Shown one piece after another: positions 43,540-55,474 of a DNA stretch of 64,000 nucleotides; position 1 is the first letter of the stretch, and each line of letters starts with the position of its first letter. The translations under genes were made by a program, and so were the position numbers. The stretch spans positions 30,212,436 to 30,276,435 of the forward strand of contig NC_052509.1 of assembly GCF_014356525.2 (NCBI RefSeq), given 5' to 3'. The DNA comes from Nilaparvata lugens. Lineage: Eukaryota; Arthropoda; Insecta; Hemiptera; Delphacidae. Under the pieces are notes generated by a model. It saw only the letters and a list, made by a program, of their open reading frames with translations, was not told where the DNA came from and did no database searches.

Positions 43540-44736
43540 TGTGCCTGACCTTTTTAAAAGATGATAAAGAAGATAATTTTGAATAAAATTTAGAATTTAG
43601 AAATAGGCAGACACATCTAGAAAATACCTGAGTCTATACCTAATTCATGCAGGTGAACGGGCTAGAGTCAAGAAAACTTCAATTAATCTTGCCATGCCTG
43701 ATTTAATAGGTTTATACTATAGAATAACACTACAATTTCAAATAATTGAAAAATACAAACAGATTCAATAAACATTGGCAACTAAAAGCAAACAACAGAA
43801 AAAACGATCTCATATTACTTTGTTGACATTCTTCATCTGATTTGGGGGCGCATTACTATCCTTCGTTTTAGATAGCAATATGTCACAAAAGCAAACAATA
43901 TCAGTCATGAAATAACAAATTAATTTCAATATGAGATTACTCAAGAAAGAAAAGAACTTTTACTGGTTGAATTTGGCTTGACGGTGACGTCCTCTTACGT
44001 CCCTAGACCTGTCGTCTGAACAGGTGTCTTGAAGTGGTGTTACATAAAGTTGCGGAACCAAAGGGGTGGTACATGGAGTTGGTTTGGGAGTACACATGAA
44101 CCGCTTAGCGGTTATTTGAAGAAACAATTATCTGTACATGATGAAGAAACACAATTAAACCTTTCAGGACATGGCACTACTAGAAAATTTAAACTTTAAT
44201 AAAAATAAAACTAGCTCCTACATTAACTAATGATATAAACTTGCCCAAAAACGGCGAAACATAATGACTACATCTTTACTCTCGTAGTGCTCCTAAGAAA
44301 GTGTCCTCCGAAACGTAATCTGGTCTCGCGGCTGGGGAATCGCCCCACTACTGTATTTAGAAACAGGTCTCCTATTGGGTGAAGAGAATCAATTTGACCA
44401 ATCGTTGCGTGGCTTCTAGAGCCTTTTGATCAAATAGTAACTGCAAAATCGGTAGTTTGTTATAATTTCAATGCTTGCTGTTTTCCAGCTTATCACACTC
44501 CATGTCGCGACAGGAAGGCTATGTTTTAGAGATAATTCCATAATCTACATTCCTCAACAACTCGGAGCCACAATTTTCAAATATCTATCATGGGAAACTT
44601 GAAGTCACGGCCGTTCATAATAGAGAGAGAAAATGATTTATTTCGCTAACTCACAATAATGGCTCTAGTCTATTGCGTATTGAATTTACTATTATAACTT
44701 GTGAAAAGGCCTGAATTAAAAATAGTGCTCGGCACA
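43540..44736 (-). repeat. 5' LTR of the gypsy-like element
   Basis: Starts TGTGCCGAGCAC and ends GTCAGGCACA on the minus strand. It is about 1.2 kb and collinear with 22239-23237 but retains the stretch of about 190 bp deleted there. Its first bases supply the false C-terminus (AEHYF and stop) of the interrupted PW-type frame. Confidence 0.87.
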
Positions 44737-45729
44737 GAACTCACGTAGTTCTTCAATGATACTAGCGATCTCAACTTGATGACTGTCATGACCTGTCTGT
44801 TGTGATCTCACCAACAAGTCTAACATTGAAATAAGCTCATTTACATCATCCCAATAAATATAAGTACGGTTTGGATTGATGTTCTTAATAAAAGTTAGAC
44901 CTTTACCTTTCTTTAATCGTGAACTTTGTCGTTGCATAGGGAACAGTAGTCTTTGAATTAATTTTGATTTCATACCATTCACATGTTATAAATTCCTGTT
45001 AGAGGTAAGATGTGCGTCTGTAAACAATAATAGCCTTTTATATTTCTTGAAATCATTAGTTTTAATAAGGTTAATATCTGGTTTACTTTCAAATAGTAAT
45101 TCCAGCAAACCTTGACTCAATTTAAATTTAAGCTGTACTGATTCTCCTATAACTAAATAATCATTATTGAATATTAATGGTATCTTTCTACCCATATAGT
45201 AAGAACTTGTATACTCATCAAATTGTATTCCATACATTACTGATTCACGTCTCAAATCATGAAACTCACTAATATACTTATCTAACATGATGCTTAGTGG
45301 TGTTATTTTATGAGTAAAGCTAGTCTTATCGTACACTATTCTACTATCATCTCCCTCATTATTCGTTTCCTCTCCCTCATCCTGCTCAAATCTCTCTTGT
45401 TTCATATGAACTGAATTATGTCTTTCACCTTCTTCTCCTTCTTCTTCTTCTTCCTCTTCATCTTCCTCTTCTCCTTCTTCATCTGATGAGATTTCATATA
45501 TATTCTCATCATCACTAATTCCATATTCTCGATTTTTATCCTCTTCAAATTGTTTCTGTATTTCCAAATTAGATTGTTTAATCTGTTCCAATGGTGATAT
45601 TATTGGCTCGTATTTTTTCTTCAAGTTAACTGCAGTCTCTGATTGTAATCCTTTCAGATTATTATACTTTTTGATTATTGAATTTCTCAAACTTTGTAAC
45701 TGATTTTCCAATCGATTATCAGCATTCAA
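44737..45729 (-). pseudogene. Polinton A PW-type protein, interrupted by the LTR element
   Basis: This is a Polinton protein of unknown function. The N-terminal half is coiled-coil (LENQLQSLRNSIIKKYNNLKGL) with a long Glu run. The middle has DKYISEFHDLRRESVMYGIQFDEYTSSYYMG and IPLIFNNDYLVIGE, and the C-terminal part has YIYWDDVNELISMLDLLV and EIASIIEELREF. These last motifs are, from memory, typical of this family in arthropod and cnidarian Polintons. One in-frame TAA (44986-44988) interrupts it. The frame is also open upstream to about 45815 (basic, KRNRCKISQSV) with no ATG. The last few codons lie beyond the insertion at about 22238. Confidence 0.72.
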
Positions 45730-45960
45730 ATTACTCCTGATTATATTATTATTAACTGATTGACTTATCTTACATCTATTTCTCTTTCCTTGACTCTTAG
45801 TTTTTCTATTTGGTTATTCTTGTTTAGTTAGTTGGTTTGTTTAAATATTCTATATGTATATGTTTCCTATCACCCATTTTTAACATTACCTTATGAAGGT
45901 TTGTTATTAACTGAAGCCTATCAATGATAGTGTTAACTTAATTAGAATAATTTCCGTATG
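45730..45960. other. Short intergenic stretch between PW-type gene and ATPase
   Basis: AT-rich, about 230 bp, partly covered by the open but ATG-less upstream frame of the PW-type gene. Confidence 0.5.
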
Positions 45961-46677
45961 TTAAAAATTTGTTATAAAAACATTTAAATTCACTCTATAC
46001 ATTCCATTATGTTTCTTACAGTCTGTAAATATAGAAACAAAGTAATGACTTCCCTTAGACCATACCTCTGTACACATGCTTTTAAATTTATTATAATCCA
46101 TATCAACATTAACAAAATCACAATAAACTAGTTTTAGATTTAAAGGATCCATTTTGAAAATCATCAGAATATTAGCATTATCTCTCAGTAAATGCTTTGG
46201 TATGCAAGCATAACTTTGAATAAGATAAAGCGTATTCACTCCATTATGTCTTCCGATTGAAAAATAGCTTTTTATTATTGGTAGGTTACTCGTTTGAAGA
46301 TCATCAAATATAACTAAGCTATCTTTCGCTATTTTGGCTGGATGCGGAATATTAATTGTATCACTCGATTTTATAAACTTAAGTCTGCTTAATTTAGAAA
46401 ATACTTAATCTAGAAATATGTATTTATCTTGTTTCAAACTTTTACTGAATAGATATAGATGTGTGAAGCTAAGTCCATCAGTATTAAAAATTAAATTCAA
46501 TACTAGATTCGATTTTCCACATCCTGATGGACCTACAATTAATGCTCTAACATTGCTAGGAAATAAACTTCCATGTTTATTTTTATTTTCCTGTTCAGTG
46601 GAACAAGAACTAACAACAAATTTATCAAAATCTACTATAGCTATCCATTTTTTTTAAAATATCTTTCTCTTCTACCA
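45961..46677 (-). pseudogene. Polinton A genome-packaging ATPase (A32/FtsK-like)
   Basis: The motor would pump DNA into capsids. Walker A is GPSGCGKSN near 46530. Walker B is SLVIFDDLQ (near 46320), followed by YFSIGRHNGVNTLYLIQSY, the sensor region typical of Polinton and virus packaging ATPases. Start ATG at 46677 (MVEEKDI). A run of eight A near 46650 puts the start out of frame with the rest (one base too many), and a TAA at 46405-46407 interrupts it in frame. End TAA at 45961. It lies in the minus-strand gene block. Confidence 0.85.
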
Positions 46678-46905
46678 TAATATTCTATGTTGCTAGTATG
46701 AAGGCTTCCTTACTACTGTTCAATCGATTATATGTGTACATACTCAATCAGACTAAACCAGCTTCATACATTATTCGAACTTACTCATACCTTTACAACT
46801 AGAGTAGCTTGGTTTAATTCAATAAATCAACATAGAATGAGAAACATTATACAGCATTTATTTTTGATAAATCTTTACAGAATTGAAGTATATAGTTTAT
46901 ATTCA

Positions 46906-48133
46906 TTAAATTTTAATATGGTATACAATAATCGAAAATTTGTACAATATCAACTTTTTTTTCAAACTTTTGTCGATGGTTATAATTATTTTACATTTAT
47001 TTATTTTCAACTTACAACTAATACATTTATTCCTTAAACCTCTACAAGTATTACTACTACTATTACAATCTATTTTCTCATTCAAAGCTAAATTATTTAA
47101 TAGTCTTATTCTCTCCTCAATTAACGAGTTCATCATGATTTCTGTAAAAAAGTTGATTTTATGGCTTATACAATATTGCTGACTCTCCACACATTTTCAT
47201 AGTCTCAAACATGAATCTTATCTTATCATTGTTTTCATCTGTTCTATCATCAATGAAATAACGCATTTGAATATTTAACCAGCCTAACGAATTACAGTAA
47301 CAAAATTCAGGGATTTCATTTAATTCACATCTTCGATGTCTTTCAGTTATATTTTTACTTATAATATAGCATACACTTATATGTTTTGATTTTTCTTCTT
47401 CACTTTTACCAGGTTTTATAAATGTTAAATATTCTTCAAGTGTTAGTCCTACTTTCCCAAATTTATTCAATTCAAATATTGTTTTGTCAACGAGTTCAAA
47501 GTAACAACACCTATATTTTTTATCGATTTTTATGAAAAATGGTTAATATCGAATGATTCCATCAGCAATCTGGAAATTAAACATATACTGTCAATCCTGT
47601 TCTAGCCCACTCCCATATGCACGTTCATAAAAAAAATTCCAGATAAGCTTATTTAATTGTTCTTTTGTTAAATGTTTATTCTTTTCTGTTATAATTTTTT
47701 TAATTCTATCAATGGATTCTTGTAGTTTTGAGCAATCACATCTCCACGAGTCCGGTAAATCCTTATCTATGTGAGTATTATATGTTGTACCATATAAATC
47801 ACAAACTAAAATATGATTATATTCATCACTATGCCAAACTCCTAATTTTTCATAGTCTCTCACAAATGTTAGATATTGTAGACTTGTCCATCCTTTTTCT
47901 GCTAATTGGTTCAATAACTCTTGATGCATCTCCAATAGCTCAGTTAGTTTACATCGATAACTCTGTATTCTCAGCATTTTCTCTAAAGAAACAGAATCAA
48001 ATTTACATAATTCATTAAAATGTCTCTTTAAAATATATACTGAGCTTATATATTCATCAAATGTTACTGTTTGACAGGTCATATCTTGAAAAATATCAAA
48101 CTGAAAGTCGTGATGATCAGCATATATAATCAA
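46906..48133 (-). pseudogene. Polinton A gene of unknown function
   Basis: One frame runs from 48133 (MIIYADHHDFQFDIFQDM) to 47159, broken only by in-frame stops at 47591-47593 (TGA) and near 47537 (TAA). It contains LTELLEMHQELLNQLAEKGW, WRCDCSKLQESIDRIKKII and NKFGKVGLTLEEYLTF. A further frame, 47190-46906, adds a Cys-rich stretch (CRGLRNKCISCKLKINKCK) that may be the true C-terminus after a frameshift or a separate small gene. I recognise no domain. It is positioned between integrase and ATPase on the same strand. Confidence 0.5.
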
Positions 48134-48750
48134 TTGTGAAATATTTTACTTAGTAAGTAATTGACTCTTATCTATCCAAGACAGTTCACTAAAACCGAGC
48201 CACTTCACGAGATAACGTTTACCAACTTTCTTCAATATTTTCTCTACAAGATAAACTTGCATTTCATCTAAAGTTAACTCAGATTCCTTTAATTCTTGTT
48301 CATAAAATTTACCTAAGATTTTTTCATTAATTGAATCTTCTAATTCATAATTATGTAGGTGGAATGCTTGCATAAACTGATATAACTTTATAAAGCTCCG
48401 GACTCCAATTAATTGTATAAGATTCATCAAATATAGCTCTTCGTTTACTAATTCTCACTATATCAATTATTTTGAAGTGAGGTTTGATTATCTTTTTACC
48501 CTTTGAAGCTTTCAATTTATGTTTATTCAACTCATTAAGAATTTGATGTTCATGTTTCTTTCTTACCTGAGAAGGCTTTAACTTTATGATGGAATGTACT
48601 GTATTATTATAATCTTTAACAATCTTATCTATTGAGTCAATCCATCTTAATGATCCAGTTATAGTAAAGTTTTTGTGTAATTTAGACTTAATAGTTCTAT
48701 TTAAATGTTCTACTAATGCAGCTCCTATATGTGAATAAACATTATAGTGA

Positions 48751-49689
48751 TTAATTTTATATTACTCTGTAGTATATCCATACTTTTTCACTATTAAAAT
48801 TAAACTTGAATTTTAAAAAACTTTTGAAGTGAAAATGCACTTACTTTTTGTATAGTGACGATCGTTTCGACCTGTTGTTGGTCATCATCAGACTGTGGGA
48901 ATTCACTCAGATGACAAGGCTATGTGTGGTAAGGGATGGAGGTGGTGGAATAGGTTGTGGGGGGGGTTGGGTTGGTGGATATTTAGTGCGGCGGTATTTT
49001 TGAACTTTGGACTATTTTGTCAAAGAGTGTGTGGGAAGAGAAATTTATTTGATCATTTAGGAGACTGTTGGGAAACTGTTTTGTGTGGTTGTAGATTTCG
49101 TATTGTTCTAATACATTGAGTTTTCTGCTTTTTTGAGAGATATGGAGGATTTCAAGATTGGTGGCGATGTCTGTGTATGTGTGGTTTGTGGATATAATAT
49201 GGTCTGCAAAGTTTGAGTGGCTATGTGGTTTATTAATGGCTCTGATGTGCTAATAAACCACATAGCCACTCAAACTTTGCTGACCATATTATATCCACAA
49301 ACCACACATACACAGACATCGCCACCAATCTTGAAATCCTCCATATCTCTCAAAAAAGCAGAAAACTCAATGTATTAGAACAATACGAAATCTACAACCA
49401 CACAAAACAGTTTCCCAACAGTCTCCTAAATGATCAAATAAATTTCTCTTCCCACACACTCTTTGACAAAATAGTCCAAAGTTCAAAAATACTGCCGCAC
49501 TAAATATCCACCAACCCAACCCCCACCACAACCTATTCCACCACCTTCATCCCTTACCACACATAGCCTTGTCATCTGAGTGAATTCCCACAGTCTGATG
49601 ATGACCAACAACAGGTCGAAACGATCGTCACTATACAAAAAGTAAGTGCATTTTCACTTCAAAAGTTTTTTAAAATTCAAGTTTAATTT
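48751..49689. mobile_element. Foldback insertion with arms of about 435 bp and a 7-bp duplication
   Basis: The insert (48758-49682) is flanked by TTAATTT at 48751-48757 and 49683-49689. About 48797-49230 and 49246-49689 are near-perfect inverted copies around a loop of about 15 bp. The arms carry a CGTTTCGACC...GGTC block, with the strand order of a hammerhead ribozyme core (listed separately). Such blocks occur in the terminal repeats of Penelope-like retroelements. There is no coding capacity. The insertion has split the Polinton integrase. Confidence 0.88.
49582..49656 (+). ncRNA. Hammerhead-ribozyme-like motif (right arm; mirrored on minus strand in left arm)
   Basis: In order: CTGATGA (49595-49601), a stem II with GACC/GGTC, GAAAC (49618-49622), a GATC loop and GTC (49627-49629). 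GAAAC-GATC-GTC gives a minimal helix III (A-U and C-G pairs), and the cleavage position would follow C49629. Helix I could form from AGT/ACT next to the core and a distal AGTGAA/TTCACT pairing after an internal loop. This minimal-helix-III type is the one reported for Penelope-like elements. The same motif lies on the minus strand at about 48857-48891. Confidence 0.6.
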
Positions 49690-50207
49690 CATATTCTTTT
49701 GTAAGTTCGGAAACCTTTGCATAAAAAAACTCCTTCCCCATATCTGTTTGAAGATTTTTTAATTTAGGATCATTTTTAAAAATTAATTCCAATGCTCTAC
49801 TAACCTCTTCAGCACTCTTTGTTTTTAATTTTATTGCATAAGCAAATTTGGTAAATGCGTTCACAGCAGAAAGAAAATATTTATAATTATCATCAAATTT
49901 ATGCAAAGGAATCATTTCTACAATATCTGCCTGAATAAGATCATTAACACTCTTTATTTTATAACTTCTTCTCTGAAAGTTCTGATGTGCAAGTCCACAC
50001 CTTGTGCAAGCTGACTTACACCGTATACTAGATTATATTTTTTAACAAGGTTATAAGTACGTTTATTTCAGTTAAGTTCAACTTTGCTAAATCAGGTTCT
50101 CTTTATCTTTAATGTTTTCGAACTCACTTCTCACTTCAATACCAGTTCATGTACTTCCTTCTAGCAAGGTTACGTAACTAACTGGTTTTCCTTGTTTTGA
50201 AAGTAGA

Positions 50208-52884
50208 CTAGTCCAAATTGTCTGTATCTGGACCTACCTCAATACTTGAACCATCAGATTCATACTGATCCAACAATTTCTTGATATCTTTATGACCCCA
50301 AGATTTACTTTCAATGAAATTTGAAGATATAATAAATCTTTTATCATCAAAAGGACTTAAACTGATTTTTGACTGTTTTATTTGATAAATATCATGCTTA
50401 AATGATCTCATATTATTAGAAGTTTCATATTGAATCTTTCTATTGAACAAACAATCCTTATAAATATCAAAATTCAATTTCTGTGCTATGGTTATTCGAG
50501 AAACTCCCTTAGCCAAACATTTCTGTTTCATACTTAATACTCCATCTTTGTCTATGCTATCTATATATTTAAAACTGTATAATTTTGATTAAAATCCTAC
50601 AAAAGGAATTAAAATTCGAGAAGAAAGCTCATCCTCAAATTTACCAGGTTGCTTCTCATTTTGAGTAGAATAACAAAAATGTGAAGTATGATATTGAGAA
50701 GTATCAAATAAATATGAGTTTAACTTTATATCAGCATATATGTCTGGTGTGAAAATTTGATAGAGGAAACTGTCAGTATCCGACATTAGTAATCATATTT
50801 TATCATAATTATACATTTTAAGCATTGATTTATAATGAAACTCATACATATTCAGTTTACTTAATTCTAAAACAGTGAAATCAGCATAAATAGGTTTATT
50901 AAGTACTATATTCTTTTTTCTAGATTCAATCGCAATTACATTTTCATCAAAAATCATCCATCTATCAACAAATGGTTTACATGCAAGTTTTTCCAATTTT
51001 TTTTCGACAGTAACTAATTGAATATCTAACTGCTTACGTTGATTTTGAAATAATTTTCCCAAAAGATGATTATTCATTGCCTTATAAAGTGATGAGTCAA
51101 AACTATTTGTTGATTCTTGTCTTAGTTTTGTGTTAAAGTTAATATAATCTTTTAGCCATGCTCTCTTCCTGAATTTTATGATTTAATGTATTTTTTCTAG
51201 CTTCATACCAAGTTCTAAGTATAATTTTAAGATACGATAATGTAAAACATAATTCTTACGATCATAAAAATGAGCTAAAAGCTTATAATTTTTGTGTCTC
51301 ACTTCAGGTTCAGTCTGGTTCAATTCTGTTCTCTCTCTCAGATTGGTTTCACTACTATCTACTAGAAAGGAAGCTCCCGCATCAACACTGCTACATACGG
51401 GAAATGAAGCTCCTATCTTATCTACTGGATACAAAGCTCCGCGTTCCACATTTTCTCTAAGCTTATAGCTTATCTTAAAATCTTTTGTTTTCTGCTGATA
51501 ACGTAAAAATGAATTGATTGGAGCTTCATCTCTAACTGGGGCTAATGGATAAGAGTCATGAGCATCATGTAGATGTTCTGGATATGATAAATCACACTGT
51601 ATAGCATACCCATATTCTGAATCATCAGATATTGTTCTAACATCAAAATTTTCAATTTCCTCATCACTTAAAGAATTAAAATCATTCAATGGAAGGTTCT
51701 GACACATTGCCCAGCCATACAGGTTATTGGCATATATGTACAGAAGGTAATTAGAGGGTAATTTATCATTATAAAGATGTGACATGAATACTTGTTATTA
51801 GTGAGTGCAAATCTTTTCACAATGAGTGATAACTCACCCCTTATGTTATCCTCAAAAAATAAATGCTGATCAATATCAGTGAGTAATTCTAATTCAACTT
51901 TTGTTTTTTCTGTGCTGCGAACCATGAATAATGTGCAAGACTCAAAAAATGACAAATATCAAGATCATAATGTTTATAAAAAATCTCTCTTGCATTTTCA
52001 AAAACATCACAGAGTGATAAGACATCACTTATCAAATAAGTATCATGGAACTCGCCTAGATTTTTCATAGAGAATACTTGCCATACTCTAGTTGCATGTT
52101 TATAATCTGTTTCATCTACATGTTTCCTAGTTAAACTATTATAAAATTTATCTTTGGATGGGAGTGAAGTCTCTGCAAATTTTTCTACACAGTCAATGTA
52201 TTCATAAGGATAGCACCCTTTTTTAAAAAAACATTCCTGCTGATCTTTTTCACTGAATACAGTACACATTCGTTTAAACCTAACTTCATAGTTTGTATCA
52301 ATTGATGCTAGATTTTTCACAAGATTATCTAATGATGTACTCAAAAAATTAATGAATCCAAAAACTTGATATGACCTACGTTTATTGATTGAAATTTTTC
52401 AGATGATTGAGCAACACACTTTATTTTGTTCGTATTTTTAGATAATGCTTTTATTATATAATGACAGTCATAATTTTTCATATTATGAAAATAGCATGAA
52501 ATATATTTCGGAATACGATATAGTAAATTACAAGTTTCATGTGCATAACCATAAATTTTTGATGTGGAATGGTCGTGATGTAGATGTTTCACATCTGTCT
52601 CACAGAACTCAACATCACAAATTACAAAATTTTTTATTTGCTGAAGCCTGTTTTGTTCTTCTAGACTTATATCTTCCATTGGTAATCTAATAATTAGATC
52701 CTTATACAATTCTTCACCTATTTCTACGATTTCATTGATAAATCTCTCAATAATTGGTTCACCAACATAAGTAGCTCTATATAAAAATGGACCTTTATAG
52801 ATTTCACCATCGTAGTTTAAAACTACGAAAGAATAAGAACATGGTAGATGTCTACTGGTTTTTTTAGTGTATAAATAATTCACA

Positions 52885-52915
<31 letters not shown>

Positions 52916-54063
52916 TATCACTGCTAACATTATTATCAATTGGAAGAATGAACGATTCGAAATCTGCATATATTCTATACTTAAATCGAAGCATAAAACT
53001 ATAATCTCTAAGCTTAATGATTGAATTATGGCTATTCGGTTTTGGAAGTGACGTTTTCTGTTCACCATACTTAGAACAAGTAATCAAATATGATTTTAAA
53101 TTCGCTCTCCCATCAACATTTTTATTCTTATCACTTGTAAACCTATGAAAACAAAACTGACATACATGAACAGATTCATGATTTGAACTTAATGAGGATA
53201 ATAGACAAGAAAGCCCATTTTTATTATTTGTTGTATTAATTAATATGAAATGTGAATTCTTAATATCACTTTTATTAATTAGTAAAAGTAATGAGATATT
53301 ATGTTCATGTTCCTTATATATCGAAATTCTATATGGATAAAACTTTTTAGTTGCGATACAATAAGCAATCACGCTAACCAAAATATCTTTATTCAACATT
53401 TCAAATTTTTATACCTTGTACATTGATAGGGAATTTTATACCATTAATGTTCAAAGTATGCTCAAATTGTTGTGGGTTATTAACAGTTAATTTACACTCA
53501 CCATAGTGTAGATAAGCTAAAATACACCAAACAAAGCATTTATAATCCGAATTCTTGATATTAATGATAGCTTTCTTTTGTAAAATCTCCTTGTGTGTTT
53601 TTATGTAACTTGAATTTGAGCCATAAATTAGATTATATCTCATAAAGTTGATGTCAAGATATTCTATTTTTGGAATACACCATCCAGAACCTTCTGAAAT
53701 ATATTTATCTAATGAGTTATATATTTTATTACAACCAAAAATGAATTGATCTTCTAACTCTTCAATATTCTCATTAATATTAATAATATTCTGTGATGTA
53801 CTGTGGAAAGTAACACCAGCTTTTACTTGATGTTCTCCATCATCATTTAATGTTAGAAGTTTTATCAGATTGACGTTAATAGCGAGATACCATCTTATAG
53901 AGCCAAAAAACCTTGTAGATTCATTTAGTAATATATTAAGAATTCTATCTTTCAGCTGATTAAAAATTAGAGTTACATCTACTTCATTATTTCTAAAGCT
54001 CATTCTATATCTGATAATATTACTATTAATAGCAGTGACCCGCTTAATTTCAAAGTCTATCAT
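50208..54063 (-). pseudogene. POLB: Polinton A POLB, heavily decayed
   Basis: The same protein family as in Polinton B but divergent, spread over at least six frames (54063-53401, 53399-52341, 52344-51889, 51785-51183, 51077-50793, 50786-50589, 50531-50208). Visible parts are the N-terminal domain (SGWCIPKIEYLD), Exo I RIYADFESF, endonuclease VII-like CDVEFC...HLHHDHS, Exo II NMKNYDCHYI and Exo III YLISDVLSLCDVF. Motif A reads IYANNLYGWAM, where Asp is expected in place of the Tyr. Motif C DTDSFLY and the C-terminal CLFNRKIQYE...SPFDDKRFI region remain. Loss of the motif A Asp would abolish polymerisation even without the stops. The likely ATG is at 54063 (MIDFEIK). Confidence 0.92.
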
Positions 54064-54345
54064 TCCAACACTCACCCTTTGAGACTGTTATGTTGCCTTC
54101 TTTGTTAGATGCACTGTACTTGAATGCAGTCCAATCATGTATATCATAAAAGACAGTAAATTCGGTACATGGGCTTAACTGCACTTACAAGTAACATTAA
54201 CATATACACCTTCTAATTTAAGTACAAGGATGTGTTAGCCTCGCTATTCTCACCAAGGTAATGAAATTCACCCCTTCCAATTCAGAATTACGGAAGACAA
54301 TATCCCACCATCAGATTTCAGAGTGTAGAAGAAGAAAATTTTTAG

Positions 54346-54353
54346 TATAAAAG
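54346..54353 (+). promoter_or_regulatory. TATA box of the Ser/Pro-repeat gene
   Basis: TATAAAAG about 38 bp before the ATG at 54391, leaving a very short leader. The same octamer is used before Polinton B POLB. Confidence 0.6.
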
Positions 54354-54390
54354 CAACCAAAGTTTTGATTTGAATCATAGTGTTCATCTG

Positions 54391-55474
54391 ATGAAAATGT
54401 CATCTACTAACTCTACTGATTTGACCAAGAACGTTGCTATGGATCAGCCAATGGTAAGTTTCAATCAATAAACTACTGAAACTATAATTATGCATAGACT
54501 AACTTAATAATATAACTCTTTCTCAACTTAAATTAGTAGTTAATATCTAATGCTATAACAAATACAAAAATTATTTTATATTTCAAATATACACAAAAAA
54601 ACTTGTTTCAGATTTAAATGTGTTAAAGTTTCAATTAGAAATAGAGAATACAAAGGAAGTCTGTATTGGAATGAAAATATTGATTGTTAGATAGATTTCA
54701 TGATTCATCAAATGAAGTCAAATATGGTATGAGATAAATTAACTTTTTAACAGAATGAAGTTCGCCAGACAAGCTAGTTATCAATGATTGGAATTTGTGA
54801 ATCTAATTCTTTTTAGTAGTTACCAATCATTTTACTTAGTAAATGATCTACTATAAATTATCGTTTTTTAATTTTAGGTAACATATGCAAGTGTTGTAGC
54901 CACACCAAAGATGGTGTATTCACCAGCTCCGACAACAGTTCCGCAAATACCGTGGGGATTCCCATATAATATATGGAGTAATCCACAATTTTATAATCAA
55001 GCATTTCCTGGATTAGGGATGATGCAAACCATTCCCGGACCGACTTCATCTTCGCCAGCCGTCTCTGAAACGCCTATTGCTTCACCAGCTGTCTCCGAAC
55101 CGTCTACTTCTTCACCAGCTGTCCCCAAACCATCCACTTCTTCACCCGCAGTTCCTGAAACGTCCACTTCTTCACCCGCAGTTCCTGAAACGTCCACTTC
55201 TTCACCCACAGTCCCTGAAACGTCTATTGCTTCACCCGCAGTCCCTGAAGCGTCTATTGCTTCACCCACAGTCTCTGAAATGCCTATTGCTTCACCTACT
55301 GTCTCCAAGCCGACTACTGATCGAGCTGTTGCTGACGAGGAGGCTGCGGTGTCAAGGGTGAGTAATTCTTCATCCTCATCAAGCTCAGATGAGGATGAAG
55401 CAACATTTTCAGTTAAAAAATTTAATTGTGCACATCCATTATGTGAACAAATGCTGTATATCCACACACTCTAA
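54391..55474 (+). CDS. Two-exon Ser/Pro/Thr-repeat protein of Polinton A, function unknown
   Basis: Exon 1 (54391-54453) encodes 21 residues starting MKMSSTNSTDL and ends at a GTAAGT donor. The intron is 54454-54877 with an ATTTTAG acceptor. Exon 2 continues in phase (VTYASVVATPKMVYSP) to a TAA at 55472-55474. The protein has an aromatic/Pro segment (IPWGFPYNIWSNPQFYNQAFPG). About ten decapeptide repeats of the SSPAVPETST / ASPAVSETPI type follow, then a Ser-Asp-Glu cluster. It has no signal peptide and no enzyme motif. It could be a flexible virion or DNA-binding accessory protein; that is a guess. A GTGAGT at 55359 and ATTTTCAG at about 55412 suggest an alternative second intron. This is one of the few intact frames here, divergent from POLB. 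Confidence 0.6.

Larger units (their letters stand above)
22235..44740 (-). mobile_element. Ty3/gypsy-like LTR retrotransposon carrying Polinton B inside it
   Basis: Two LTRs in the same (minus) orientation lie at 22239-23237 and 43540-44736. A polypurine tract abuts the inner side of the left (3') LTR, and gag plus protease remnants adjoin the right (5') LTR. The flanks AAAC (22235-22238) and GAAC (44737-44740) could be a 4-bp target duplication with one mismatch. The PW-type frame of Polinton A stops short at the right flank and reads on from the left flank for a few codons to a stop, which places the insertion in the PW gene end. RT, RNase H and integrase are not found; the interior holds Polinton B and a deleted region. 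Confidence 0.78.
48146..50040 (-). pseudogene. Polinton A integrase with chromodomain, split by an insertion
   Basis: This is a retroviral-type integrase that inserts the linear element. Reading from about 50010: a Cys/His zinc-finger remnant (CTRCGLAHQNFQRRSYK), first catalytic Asp in ADIVEMIPLHKF, and second in LQTDMGKEF. A 925-bp insertion (48758-49682) follows. Then comes the catalytic Glu segment (HIGAALVEHLNRTIK) and, after one frameshift near 48440, a chromodomain (VEKILKKVGKRYLVKWLGF, SWIDKSQLL) ending at 48146. All three D,D,E residues survive. The insertion falls between the second Asp and the Glu. Confidence 0.88.

Noticed and set aside
44716..44736. C-terminus AEHYF of the PW-type ORF
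   Set aside because: These codons are the first bases of the LTR (TGTGCCGAGCAC...), not Polinton sequence.
46418..46657. Plus-strand ORF over the ATPase
   Set aside because: It is the complement of the Walker A region; the minus-strand frame has the motif.
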